Source: Sulfobacillus benefaciens (GTDB lineage: Bacteria > Bacillota > Sulfobacillia > Sulfobacillales > Sulfobacillaceae). Taken from it: 52,274 nucleotides of DNA. Below, piece by piece: positions 24,322-33,315 of the stretch. Numbering within the stretch: the first letter of the stretch is position 1; each line of letters begins with the position of its first letter. The stretch is taken from assembly GCA_003023725.1 (NCBI GenBank), contig PXYT01000016.1, forward strand, positions 1-52,274. The letters are read 5' to 3'. The translations under genes and the position numbers were made by a program. The notes under the pieces were generated by a model, which was not told the origin of the DNA, searched no databases, and saw only the letters and a list, made by a program, of their open reading frames with translations.

Positions 24322-25485
24322 TTATGCCCCATGCATTACAAATTGCAGAGCGCGAGCCGCCGCCTGCGCAATCCATTGTTGTCCATGCTGTTCAATGTCC
24401 AAAGGGCTTGCTCCATCTGGAGTGGCCTGCTCTAGCCACACGTCTCCTAACGTTTTGAGCTGTTCAGCCCCTTGCCCCAAATGCCCCGATACCACCACAC
24501 ACCGTTTATGATATTGCCGGCAAAGTCTCAGCACGCTCACAGGCACCTTTCCTGCCAATGTCTGGGCATCCGTCGCACCCTCGCCTGTAAACACCACATC
24601 GGCTTGGGCAATGGCCGCTTCCAATCCAATCGACTCAGCAATCAATTCTGCCCCACGAACCAATCGCAAATTGCGGGCTAATAGGCGTAAAGGAAAGGCC
24701 GTGCCCCCTGCAGCCCCCATGCCCTCTTCAAACATCACGGACGTATCCCGAGCACCAGCAGCTTGTGCCAGCAAGATGCCAAAGCGTTTCAATTCTTGAT
24801 CGCGCTGGTGTACCCCCTCTGGGCTTAACCCCTTTTGCGGTCCATAGACCGCCGAGGCACCTTGAGAGCCGCACAACGGGTTCGTGACATCTGTGGCCAC
24901 AACGACTGTCGTCGGTTCTAGCAACTCGCGGACTGCATCAATATTTTCAATTCGGATGGGCAACGCCAGTTGACGCGCATCATCTCCCGACAACAGAGTC
25001 TCTTGATACCAATAGTGCGCCCCCAAGGCCCCCAAGAGTCCAAAGCCACCATCCGTCGTGCCACTGCCGCCGATCATAAAGAAGATTTGCTGTGCACCGC
25101 GAGCAATCGCATGATGCCACTGTACCCCTGCACCCCATGTGGACGCTCGCAGCGCCCATTGATTTTTTGAGTCGGAGGCACTAGGAGCGTCGGCAAAAAA
25201 GTGCAAACCGCAGGTTTGTGCGAGTTCAATCCATGCCGTCCGGTCATGCCATCCATATATCGCTGAAATCGGCCGTCCATAAGAATCCACCGTTTGTATC
25301 GATACTGGCTCCGCTGGGGTCGCGCTCAGTACCGCGTCTAAACTGCCCTCTCCGCCATCAGCCATGGGTTTGAGCACGATATCAGAACCTGGCACGACTT
25401 GCGCACAGCCCTGAGCCATCGCCACTGCTGCTTGCTGCGCTGTAAAGGTTCCCTTAAAGGAGTCAGGCGCAACCACAATCTTCAT
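24322..25485 (-). CDS. glxK: Glycerate 2-kinase
   Basis: 387-residue GarK/GlxK-type kinase phosphorylating D-glycerate to 2-phosphoglycerate, the exit of the glyoxylate route into lower glycolysis. Family marks are MKIVVAPDSFKGTFTA at the start, MADGGEGSLDAVLSA near residue 61, GGSGTTDGGFGLLGALGA near residue 139 and VFTGEGATDAQTLAGKVP near residue 296. Length is normal. The ATG overlaps the glcD stop as ATGA, so it is the last gene of the glycolate operon and translationally coupled. Confidence 0.95.
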   Translation of the reverse strand: MKIVVAPDSFKGTFTAQQAAVAMAQGCAQVVPGSDIVLKPMADGGEGSLDAVLSATPAEPVSIQTVDSYGRPISAIYGWHDRTAWIELAQTCGLHFFADAPSASDSKNQWALRASTWGAGVQWHHAIARGAQQIFFMIGGSGTTDGGFGLLGALGAHYWYQETLLSGDDARQLALPIRIENIDAVRELLEPTTVVVATDVTNPLCGSQGASAVYGPQKGLSPEGVHQRDQELKRFGILLAQAAGARDTSVMFEEGMGAAGGTAFPLRLLARNLRLVRGAELIAESIGLEAAIAQADVVFTGEGATDAQTLAGKVPVSVLRLCRQYHKRCVVVSGHLGQGAEQLKTLGDVWLEQATPDGASPLDIEQHGQQWIAQAAARALQFVMHGA

Positions 25486-26957
25486 AAGTGTTCGCCGCCC
25501 TGACTTACCCCGGCCAGGACTGTATCATCCGTGTGATGTGCACTTCTGTTCTCGACACAGGCGCCGGGACTAGGAATCAGTTTGCCGGCATTGCATAACC
25601 CTTGGGGATCGAATACCCTTCGTAAGTCGATCTGTGCCTTGATCTCTTCTTCCGAAAACATGTAGGCCATATGTCCAATTTTTTCAATCCCGACCCCATG
25701 CTCACCGGTAATGCTCCCGCCCATATCCACACACACTTCCAAAATGCGTTGTCCCAGCGCCAGCGCTTGCTGTAATTGGCCTTCGACTCGCGCATCATAA
25801 CAAATGAGGGGGTGCAAATTACCGTCCCCGGCATGAAACACATTGGCAACGCGCAGCCCATATTCCTCGCTTAACGCACTCACCCGCTGCAATGCCGCGG
25901 ACAATTTGGTCCGCGGGATCACGCCGTCTTGTACCAAATAATCTGGCGAAATACGCCCAATGGCGGGAAAAGCCATTTTTCGACTATTCCACCACAGAGC
26001 CCGCTCACGGTCATCTTGGGCAATGCGGGAGGTTCGCACGTGGTTTTGAGCACAAACGTCCAAAACCCTTTGAGCATTGTCTTCCACGCTTTCTAGCATC
26101 CCGTCGAGCTCCACCAGCAAGACAGCTTCAATGTCTTGAGGGTAACCGACGTGATACACACTCTTTTCAACGGCATGAATCATCAACTGGTCCATAATCT
26201 CACACGCTGCAGGCACGATGCCTTGGGCAATAATGTCCGAAACCGTTTGCGATGCATCGTCGACTTGGTCAAAATACGCCAAAATCGTTTTGACGGCTTG
26301 CGGTTTCGGAAGAATTTTCACGGTGATGGCGGTGGTAATGCCCAAAGTGCCCTCGGAACCCACCAGAACACCCAATAAGTCCAAGCCCACCGGGTCACCG
26401 TAAGGTTCTCCCACCGTCACGATCTCTCCCGACGGCAACACGACTTCAGCAGCAACCACATGGTTGGTCGTCACCCCATATTTGAGACAGTGCGACCCCC
26501 CCGAATTTTCGGCAAAATTGCCGCCAATCGTACACACTGACTGGCTCGATGGATCGGGGGCATAATAATACCCATTATTAGCCACACGTTTCGTGAGCAT
26601 TAAATTCACAAAACCCGGTTGTACAGTGGCCCGGCGGTTTTCGAAATCCAGATTGAGCAACTGGTCCATTTTCGCCAAACTAATAACCACTTCATGGTTC
26701 ATAGGCGTAGCACCGCCGCTCAGCCCTGTTCCCGCTCCACGGGGCAAAAAAGGAATTCCTTTCCGCGCCAGGCAGCGGACGATGGCCACGACCTGTTCGG
26801 TGGTTTGGGGGAACACGACTGCACTGGGCATAAACTTTTCCGCCACATAGGCATCACAATCGTAGGCCATGATGCGGTGCTCATCCACAATGATGTTATC
26901 CCGGCCCAAAATGCCCTCAAGTTCTTGAATCACGGTCACTGGCAGCATCTCATGCAT
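25482..26957 (-). CDS. glcD: Glycolate oxidase FAD-binding subunit GlcD
   Basis: About 491 residues. GlcD oxidises glycolate to glyoxylate with FAD in complex with GlcE and GlcF. The FAD_binding_4 domain carries PRGAGTGLSGGATP near residue 75 and GSEGTLGITTAI near residue 197; the C-terminal domain has VFHAGDGNLHPLI and TGEHGVGIEKIGHM. The frame is open to 27125, but that would intrude into glcF. The start is probably the ATG at 26955-26957, or that at 26948, which is better spaced (11 bases) from AAAGGA. It lies 33 bp after glcF and overlaps glxK by 4 bp. The order E-F-D differs from the E. coli order D-E-F. Confidence 0.94.
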   Translation of the reverse strand: MHEMLPVTVIQELEGILGRDNIIVDEHRIMAYDCDAYVAEKFMPSAVVFPQTTEQVVAIVRCLARKGIPFLPRGAGTGLSGGATPMNHEVVISLAKMDQLLNLDFENRRATVQPGFVNLMLTKRVANNGYYYAPDPSSQSVCTIGGNFAENSGGSHCLKYGVTTNHVVAAEVVLPSGEIVTVGEPYGDPVGLDLLGVLVGSEGTLGITTAITVKILPKPQAVKTILAYFDQVDDASQTVSDIIAQGIVPAACEIMDQLMIHAVEKSVYHVGYPQDIEAVLLVELDGMLESVEDNAQRVLDVCAQNHVRTSRIAQDDRERALWWNSRKMAFPAIGRISPDYLVQDGVIPRTKLSAALQRVSALSEEYGLRVANVFHAGDGNLHPLICYDARVEGQLQQALALGQRILEVCVDMGGSITGEHGVGIEKIGHMAYMFSEEEIKAQIDLRRVFDPQGLCNAGKLIPSPGACVENRSAHHTDDTVLAGVSQGGEHL

Positions 26958-26989
26958 CGTCCTTTCTGTTGCCAAGAGTCGTACCATAC

Positions 26990-28357
26990 CTACCGTTTCG
27001 GCGCGGAGGACGCCTGAGCCTCCGCCATCTCCGCCTGATACGCCATGTCTAGAAGTTGCACGGTGTGCAACACCGTAGTGGAGCGTCCATGGGCGGCCAA
27101 CCCCGCACGAATTTGAATCATACATCCGGGATTCCCCATTACAACAGCCGAAGCCTGCTCGGGAATATCCGTAATTTTTCTGTCCAAGAGCTGGCGAGCC
27201 ATGTCAGGATGAGTGAGATTGTAAACTCCGGCACTGCCGCAACAACGCTCGGAGTCCGGCATTTCGATCAAGTCTACACCCTCAATGGCGGTGAGCAATT
27301 GCCTGGGTTGCTCCCGAATACGCTGAGCATGACAGAGATGGCAGGCATCGTGATATGTCACCTGCCGGTCAAGACGTCCGGCCGGGGCATCAAATCCTTG
27401 TTCAACCAAGATCTCGGAAATATCCCGAACCACCGCACTGAAGGCCTGCGCCTTCTCGCGGTAAACCGGATCATCGCGCAGAAGATCACCGTATTCTTTC
27501 ATGGCGGCACCGCATCCGGCCGAATTCGTCACCACGAAATCAACCTGCGATCCCAAAAATTCATCAATATTTCGCCGAGCCAACGCCTGGGCTTCTTCGC
27601 GGTCACCTGCATGAACGTGTAACGCGCCACAGCATACTTGCCCCTTAGGAACCACAACCGTCATGTGATTGCGTGCTATCACCCGGACTGTCGCATCATT
27701 GACGTCTGCAAACAGCACATCCATGACACAGCCGGTTAACAAGCCGACGCGAACCGGCTGAGTACTCCGATGATCTGAGGGAGCCGGCACAGGCAAAGGA
27801 AGCGAAAAATCGGAACGCCGTGAGGGCACGGTCGGCAAGCCTGCCTCTATTTCTTGCAGATGGCGTGGCAAAAGTTTTAGCGCCCCCACTGCACGCGCTG
27901 CCCGACGCAGACCCGAAAGCTGGTAAAACCGCAAAAGACCGCCCGCAAGACGCAAACGCCTAGGATGGCTAAAGAGCCCTCGCAGCATCCACCGTTCGCG
28001 CCGGGATTGCTTTTGCGCTTGCGTACGCACGTCATGAATTTGACCGCGGGACATTTCAATAAGATGGCCCACAGGCACCCCAGACGGGCACACCGTTTCG
28101 CAAGCTCGGCAATCTAAGCAGGCAAATACCGGATCTTCGGCGGCTTCCAATGGCAATGTGCCCTCCGCGACTTGCTTAATTAAAAACACACGGCCACGGG
28201 GGGAGTGATTTTCGTCAGACAATTGCTGATATGTGGGACAGACCTCGAGGCAAAAACCGCAATGCACACACTTGGAATATTCATCGGGGTCTGGGCCGGC
28301 AAACATTTTCATTGTCTGGTCGGTGCTGCGGTCTGTCAGTTCTTCAGGCTTGAGCAT
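26990..28357 (-). CDS. glcF: Glycolate oxidase iron-sulfur subunit GlcF
   Basis: About 455 residues. Carries electrons from GlcDE towards the quinone pool. Two 4Fe-4S motifs, CVHCGFCLEVCPTY near residue 30 and CLDCRACETVCPSG near residue 80, precede two CCG domains (QVCCGALHVHAGD, near residue 239, and SERCCGSAGVYN, near residue 372). A GTG at 28363 is possible, but the ATG at 28355-28357 is better spaced from GGGGG. It starts 2 bp downstream of the glcE stop. The family also includes lactate and other 2-hydroxyacid oxidases, but the flanking gcl, hyi and glxK genes argue for glycolate. Confidence 0.93.
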   Translation of the reverse strand: MLKPEELTDRSTDQTMKMFAGPDPDEYSKCVHCGFCLEVCPTYQQLSDENHSPRGRVFLIKQVAEGTLPLEAAEDPVFACLDCRACETVCPSGVPVGHLIEMSRGQIHDVRTQAQKQSRRERWMLRGLFSHPRRLRLAGGLLRFYQLSGLRRAARAVGALKLLPRHLQEIEAGLPTVPSRRSDFSLPLPVPAPSDHRSTQPVRVGLLTGCVMDVLFADVNDATVRVIARNHMTVVVPKGQVCCGALHVHAGDREEAQALARRNIDEFLGSQVDFVVTNSAGCGAAMKEYGDLLRDDPVYREKAQAFSAVVRDISEILVEQGFDAPAGRLDRQVTYHDACHLCHAQRIREQPRQLLTAIEGVDLIEMPDSERCCGSAGVYNLTHPDMARQLLDRKITDIPEQASAVVMGNPGCMIQIRAGLAAHGRSTTVLHTVQLLDMAYQAEMAEAQASSAPKR

Positions 28358-28359
28358 GA

Positions 28360-29622
28360 TCACATCCCCCTAGCATAAACACCTGGATTAAAGATTCCCC
28401 GTGGATCATACGCGTCCTTTATTTGTTGCATGAGACGTAATTCGGACTCCCGCACCCGCGGGCTTTGCATCATCGGTTGGGTCCACAAGAACTCCGGAGG
28501 CAGCGCCTCAATCACACTGGACGCCATAGTGGACTGACACTGACGTACCACGGTGTTCACCAAGGTTTCGACATTCTTGGGATCCCGGTCGTGTCCGTAA
28601 ATCTTGCCAACGCCTTCACTGAGGGTAAGCGACCACTTCACAGAGATCCCCAACTCCGAGAGAACTTGCCGTAAGGAGGCGGCGAAGGCCACCATCCGGG
28701 TGGGCGCCATCTGTACCCGAAGGACCGTCGCGGCGGGTATTAGCTCCTGTCGGTAGCGATTCCAAAATTCTGCTACTTGGCTATTTTGCATTATTTCTAA
28801 AGACACGCGCCCGTCTATGGCCTGAATTTGTGCCTGGAGCGCCTGAGCCGCATCAGCCACCTCATCGCTCCCAACCAGAAGCATCCAATCGTCGCTGTTG
28901 CTAGATGGCGAGGATTGCGGGGCACCGACCAGTTCCAGCGCGCAGACGCTCAACGCCCTTCGCATGATTTCTTGATAAATGCGGGCAATCTCTGTGGCAG
29001 AACCCGTTAACGCAAACAGTGTGCGGTGACGGGGGATAGGACGCAGTTTAAAGGTACACTCCGTAATGATCCCAAGGCTACCGTGCGAGCCAATAAATAA
29101 CTTCGGCAAATCATAACCCGCAACGTTTTTAACAACCTTGCTCCCCACCTTAATGACACTGCCGTCTGCGCGCACCACGCGCATGCCCGTCACCATGTCC
29201 CGCAAGACCCCATATCCGACTCGGGAAGGGCCATACGCCGCACATGCAACCAGACCCCCAACCGTTGCGTGAGAGTCACACACTGGATCCAGTGCCAACA
29301 TCTGCTGCTTCGTGCGCAAGCTGTCTTGCAACGCCTCAAAAGGAGTTCCGCTGCGTACGCTGACAATCATATCTCCCGGCGCGTACTCGCTAATCCCCAC
29401 CAGTTTGTCGGTATAGAGCACAACAGTCGGGGTCGAATTTTGTTGAACCAAAGGGCGATTTCGGGGCACAAGACGCCATTTGTGATCCTGGGCCAGACGG
29501 CAAATCTGGGAAATCTGCTCTTCACCATCAGGGTGTACCGCTATGACCCCCGGATTCCCAGAAGGATCAATAGCTGATGTTCCGACGATCTCTGCCAGCA
29601 ATGCGGCTACCGTACCTTGCAT
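28360..29622 (-). CDS. glcE: Glycolate oxidase FAD-binding subunit GlcE
   Basis: 420-residue second flavin-domain subunit of glycolate oxidase. The FAD-binding core is seen in DSHATVGGLVACAAYGPSR near residue 116, VKNVAGYDLPKLFIGSHG near residue 163 and GIITECTFKLRP. It lacks the GlcD GAGTGLSGG loop (here VPRNRPLVQQ), as GlcE proteins often show. The C-terminal YDPRGIFNPGVY is the usual family ending. It follows the tartronate semialdehyde reductase gene by about 43 bp and precedes glcF, all on one strand. Confidence 0.92.
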   Translation of the reverse strand: MQGTVAALLAEIVGTSAIDPSGNPGVIAVHPDGEEQISQICRLAQDHKWRLVPRNRPLVQQNSTPTVVLYTDKLVGISEYAPGDMIVSVRSGTPFEALQDSLRTKQQMLALDPVCDSHATVGGLVACAAYGPSRVGYGVLRDMVTGMRVVRADGSVIKVGSKVVKNVAGYDLPKLFIGSHGSLGIITECTFKLRPIPRHRTLFALTGSATEIARIYQEIMRRALSVCALELVGAPQSSPSSNSDDWMLLVGSDEVADAAQALQAQIQAIDGRVSLEIMQNSQVAEFWNRYRQELIPAATVLRVQMAPTRMVAFAASLRQVLSELGISVKWSLTLSEGVGKIYGHDRDPKNVETLVNTVVRQCQSTMASSVIEALPPEFLWTQPMMQSPRVRESELRLMQQIKDAYDPRGIFNPGVYARGM

Positions 29623-29665
29623 ACCCCTGTCTCCTCGCTTCCCCTCACGGTTGTGCGCGCCCTCT

Positions 29666-30574
29666 TTAAATTACCGAATCCGCTTGCGCCAAATTGCGGA
29701 GATATTGAATCAAGTAGGAATGGTCCTCGTTCTCGTGACCATGGGCAAGCAACACGTTTATCATTTCCCGAGCCCCCGCCGTGTGCGGCAATGACACGCC
29801 CACTTCCGACGCGGACGATAACGCAATGCCCAGGTCCTTGTGATGCAAACGCAGACGAAATCCCGGTTCATAACGCCGTTCTAAGGCCCGCTGACCATGA
29901 AGCTCAAGAATGCGGCTCTGAGCAAATCCACCTAATAGCGCGTCCCGTACTCGGGCCAAGTCCACTCCCGATTTTTCGGCTAGCGCAAACGCTTCTCCCA
30001 CAGCTTCAATGGTCAACGCCACCACAATTTGATTGCAAGCCTTGGTTACCTGACCCGAGCCTGCCGGACCCATGTGGACAATGTTTTTCCCAATCGCTTG
30101 AAAGATCGGCAGAGCCCGGGCATAAGCCGCTTCATCTCCGCCGACCATAATGGAAAGCGTCCCCGCTTTGGCACCTACGTCACCGCCCGATACCGGTGCA
30201 TCGAGCGTATCAATCCCGCGTTCTTGAGCAGCCTGCGCGATGCGTTTTGCTATCGCGGGCGCCGCCGTCGTTGTGTCAATCAGCAACATCCCCGCTCGCG
30301 ACGAGGCTAAGAGTCCGTCGTTTGAGAAATAGACCGCTTCGACATCTGGTGTGTCCGGCAACATGGTGAACACGACATCACTGGACTCCGCGACTTGCGC
30401 AATGCTATTCACCACTCGGGCCCCTGCGTGTGCCAGACGATTAGCAGCCTGGGCACTGCGATTAAACACGGTGAGGGAATAGCCAGCCTGCAGAAGATTT
30501 TCAGCCATTGGCTCCCCCATCACTCCCAATCCGATAAAGCCAATTCGGTCAGGGGTTCTGTTCTCATTGTTCAT
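29666..30574 (-). CDS. glxR: Tartronate semialdehyde reductase
   Basis: 302-residue beta-hydroxyacid dehydrogenase using NAD(P)H. The Rossmann motif GFIGLGVMGEPMAENLL opens the protein, followed by the substrate motif DAPVSGGDVGAKAGTLSIM near residue 118 and the catalytic lysine in GSGQVTKACNQI near residue 170. By family it could be 3-hydroxyisobutyrate dehydrogenase, but sitting between hyi and glcE in a gcl operon it most likely reduces tartronate semialdehyde to glycerate. Of several Met codons the ATG at 30572-30574 has AAAGGA 9 bases upstream. Confidence 0.92.
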   Translation of the reverse strand: MNNENRTPDRIGFIGLGVMGEPMAENLLQAGYSLTVFNRSAQAANRLAHAGARVVNSIAQVAESSDVVFTMLPDTPDVEAVYFSNDGLLASSRAGMLLIDTTTAAPAIAKRIAQAAQERGIDTLDAPVSGGDVGAKAGTLSIMVGGDEAAYARALPIFQAIGKNIVHMGPAGSGQVTKACNQIVVALTIEAVGEAFALAEKSGVDLARVRDALLGGFAQSRILELHGQRALERRYEPGFRLRLHHKDLGIALSSASEVGVSLPHTAGAREMINVLLAHGHENEDHSYLIQYLRNLAQADSVI

Positions 30575-30610
30575 GATTGTCATTCCTTTCGTCAATATTT
30601 TCGCGTTCAA

Positions 30611-31393
30611 TCACCGTTTCTCACGGGGGAGCCACCGCAGGCCGGCATCGGTATCGGCAGCCGGAATATATTCCAGTCCTACGAAACCCTCATATCCTAA
30701 CTCCTCAAAAGCTTGCAAGACATGATCATAATGAATTTCACCCGTGCCCGGTTCATGACGCCCCGGATTATCCGCAATTTGCACGTGGCCAATGCGAGAG
30801 GCCAACCGTTTAAAGGTCCCAATCAGCTCTCCTTGCATGCGTTGCGTGTGATAAACATCATATTGAATGTAGGCATTAGGTCGTTGAATCTGATCCAATA
30901 GCTTCTCAACACGTGTTGGGGTATTCAAAAAGAATCCCGGTATGTCCAGTGAGTTGACCGCTTCAACCATCAAACGAATGCCATGTTCGGCTAATCGATC
31001 GGCTGCGTAAGCGGTATTGTCCGCCAACGTGGCCCAGGCCTCGTCCGCAGAGAGATCCCCTGGCAATATCCCTGCGAGACAATTGATACGTGAACACTGA
31101 AGACGGGTCGCATAACGAATCGCTTCCGCCACACCCTCTCGAAATTCCGAGCGTCTATCCGGGAGGATGGCAATACCACGTTCGCCATCCTCCCAGCGCC
31201 CTGCGGGGAGATTGAATAAGATCAGTTGCAGTTGATGATCGGTTAACGCCTCTTCCACCGCGTCGAGCCCAGCTGCATAAGGAAACATAAATTCTACAGC
31301 CGAGAAACCCGACCGCCTAGCTGCCGCAAAGCGTTCTAAAAATGGCCGATCAGGATAAAGCAGAGACAAATTGGCTGCATAGCGTATCATCAC
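30611..31393 (-). CDS. hyi: Hydroxypyruvate isomerase
   Basis: 260-residue TIM-barrel enzyme interconverting hydroxypyruvate and tartronate semialdehyde. Start MIRYAANLSLLYPDRPFLER, then EFMFPY near residue 35, the metal-binding MVEAVNSLDIPGFFLN near residue 141, YDVYHTQRMQGEL near residue 178 and HVQIADNPGRHEPGTGEI near residue 203 are all typical of Hyi. GGAAA lies upstream of the tandem ATGs at 31393 and 31390; either may be used. It lies 29 bp after gcl, in the expected gcl-hyi-glxR order. Confidence 0.94.
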   Translation of the reverse strand: MMIRYAANLSLLYPDRPFLERFAAARRSGFSAVEFMFPYAAGLDAVEEALTDHQLQLILFNLPAGRWEDGERGIAILPDRRSEFREGVAEAIRYATRLQCSRINCLAGILPGDLSADEAWATLADNTAYAADRLAEHGIRLMVEAVNSLDIPGFFLNTPTRVEKLLDQIQRPNAYIQYDVYHTQRMQGELIGTFKRLASRIGHVQIADNPGRHEPGTGEIHYDHVLQAFEELGYEGFVGLEYIPAADTDAGLRWLPREKR

Positions 31394-31422
31394 ATTTTCC
31401 TGCCTTTCCGTGGAACGATTGA

Positions 31423-33165
31423 TTACCGTTGTTCTGAAGCCAGAGCCACATCACGATCAATGACCTCATCGAACTCGCGAATCTGATCAAGGCTCGGGCC
31501 CATCGCGGCATCGGCTTCACGTTCAATGAAGACTTCTACCAACACGGGCAACTGGTGGCTATGTGACGCATCTTGAGCCCATACCATGGCCGCTTCCAAC
31601 TCGGCGGGATTCATCACTTTCTTACCCAAACCGCCCATGGCTTCCACCGCCCGCACGTTATCCATACCCCGGTCTTCATTCATGCCGTAACTGATATCCA
31701 CGCCAAAGTTCATGTCGTACTGGTACTTCGAGGGCTGACGGATCAGTCCGAGATAGCCGTTGTTCAACATGACAATGACCATAGGAATGTGATACTGCAC
31801 CGCTACCGCGATTTCTTCCATGAGAAATTCGAAAGAGTAGTCCCCGACCACCGCGACGACCTCTTCGTCCGGATGTGCGCACTTCACCCCAATAGCTGCA
31901 GGAATCTCCCAGCCCAAAGGTCCAGCCTGGCCACAGACAAGATAGTGACGCGGCTTATAGACATGCTGAAACTGCCCCGACCAAATCTGATACAACCCAA
32001 TAGCAGTTGTAAAAATGGCTTGTGCACCAAAGACGGTATTCAGCGCCTTAAAGACACGAGCGGGCTTGATCGGCACGGTGTCGATGTCCATGCGGCGATC
32101 CTTGGCCTCTTTCAAGAGGCCCACGCGTTCAACCCACTCTCCTGGCTTCTGTCGGGGCATTCGGGATTTGGCCGCCGTTAACAGCGCCTCAATCGCCAAA
32201 CGGGCATCGGCTACAATGCCCAGGTCCGGTTGAAAAATGCGTCCAATTTGGGTGGCCTCCACGTCGATATGCACAAATTGGCGGCCGCGGGTATAGACGT
32301 CTAGCTTACCGGTGTGGCGTTCAGCAAAACGAGCCCCAATCGCCAGGACAAAGTCTGATTCCAAGAAAATCTGATTGGCCGCCCGGGTCTGGGTTTGAAT
32401 ACCCACCGTCCCAATGTACAAGGGATGGTCGGCCGCTATGGCGCCCCAGCCCATCAATGTCGGTGAAACAGGCACTTGCAAATATTCCGCCAAATCCACT
32501 AACGCGTCCGAAGCGTTGGCATTAATCACCCCGCCCCCAGCCAGAATTATGGGGCGTTTCGCATTCATCAGCATGGCCAAGGCCTTCTCAATTGCCGGCA
32601 AATACGGAGGCATGGGGAAGACTGGCAGACTGTGGTCCGTGCTAGATTCGTAATCAATCATCGCCTGCTGAACGTCTAGCGGCAAGTCGATATGCACAGG
32701 CCCAGGACGTCCTTCGCGAGCAATGCGAAACGCCTCCCGAAAAATCCAGGGAACTTGGGCCGGCTCCATAGCCAGAAAACTCTTTTTGACCACCGGTTTC
32801 ACAATCGAACAGATATCGACGGCCTGAAACCCTTCCCGGTGCAGCTGCGCACGTGGCGCCTGGCCGGTAATTGTAATCATGGGAATCGAATCAGCCCACG
32901 CGGTATATAATCCCGTCACCATATTCGTGCCCGCCGGTCCTGAAGTTCCGATCGCCACTCCCACTTTCCCTGTCGCACGAGCCCATCCGTCCGCGGCATG
33001 CGTCGCACCTTCCTCATGGCGCACGGTAATGGACTTAATTCCCGGGCTTTGGGACAATGCCTTGTATAAGGGTAGAATAGCCGCCCCCGGAATACCAAAG
33101 ACGACATCTACCCCTTCCGCTTCCATTATCGCCACCGCCGCTTCCATTGTGGTCATTCTTGGCAT
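31423..33165 (-). CDS. gcl: Glyoxylate carboligase, with Glu at position 51
   Basis: 580-residue thiamine-diphosphate enzyme joining two glyoxylates to tartronate semialdehyde and CO2. Similarity to E. coli Gcl is clear along its length: GTSGPAGTNMVTGLYTA, TGQAPRAQLHREGFQAVDI, PTLMGWGAIAADHPL, CGQAGPLGW, the ThDP/Mg motif starting GDYSFEF and ending NNGYLGLIRQ. Residue 51 is Glu (RHEEGATHAADG), whereas E. coli Gcl has Val there (RHVEGASHMAEG), the known exception among ThDP enzymes. Residue numbering agrees exactly from the chosen start. The ATG at 33163-33165 has AGGAGG 6 bases upstream; the ATG at 33171 abuts it. First gene of the operon. Confidence 0.95.
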   Translation of the reverse strand: MPRMTTMEAAVAIMEAEGVDVVFGIPGAAILPLYKALSQSPGIKSITVRHEEGATHAADGWARATGKVGVAIGTSGPAGTNMVTGLYTAWADSIPMITITGQAPRAQLHREGFQAVDICSIVKPVVKKSFLAMEPAQVPWIFREAFRIAREGRPGPVHIDLPLDVQQAMIDYESSTDHSLPVFPMPPYLPAIEKALAMLMNAKRPIILAGGGVINANASDALVDLAEYLQVPVSPTLMGWGAIAADHPLYIGTVGIQTQTRAANQIFLESDFVLAIGARFAERHTGKLDVYTRGRQFVHIDVEATQIGRIFQPDLGIVADARLAIEALLTAAKSRMPRQKPGEWVERVGLLKEAKDRRMDIDTVPIKPARVFKALNTVFGAQAIFTTAIGLYQIWSGQFQHVYKPRHYLVCGQAGPLGWEIPAAIGVKCAHPDEEVVAVVGDYSFEFLMEEIAVAVQYHIPMVIVMLNNGYLGLIRQPSKYQYDMNFGVDISYGMNEDRGMDNVRAVEAMGGLGKKVMNPAELEAAMVWAQDASHSHQLPVLVEVFIEREADAAMGPSLDQIREFDEVIDRDVALASEQR

Positions 33166-33198
33166 AAACATCCTCCTTGGCTTTTACGTTCTGTCATC

Positions 33199-33212
33199 CA
33201 GAACTCCGTTCC
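33199..33212. promoter_or_regulatory. Possible IclR-family operator before gcl
   Basis: CAGAACTCCGTTCC, with the short dyad GAA-N5-TTC, 34 bp upstream of the gcl start. It matches at 11 of 14 positions a sequence in the iclR/MFS divergent gap (35133-35146). Confidence 0.45.
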
Positions 33213-33315
33213 TGTGGGAAACGTGAATTGGGTGTGAAAACAGAAAAATGATATAAGTCATACTATGCCATGAATGCCCTAGTGTCTAATTCGGATTTTG
33301 TTGCTGTTACCTAGG

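Noticed and set aside
24138-24511. Plus-strand frames over the end of the glycerate kinase gene
   Set aside because: The part beyond 24322 is antisense to a well-supported gene, and the rest shows no family features.
26958-27125. Upstream extension of glcD
   Set aside because: It lies within glcF in another frame and adds no GlcD-like sequence.
31423-33165. Acetolactate synthase as the name for the ThDP enzyme
   Set aside because: Although it has Glu51 like acetolactate synthase, the rest follows Gcl closely and it is followed by hyi and glxR.
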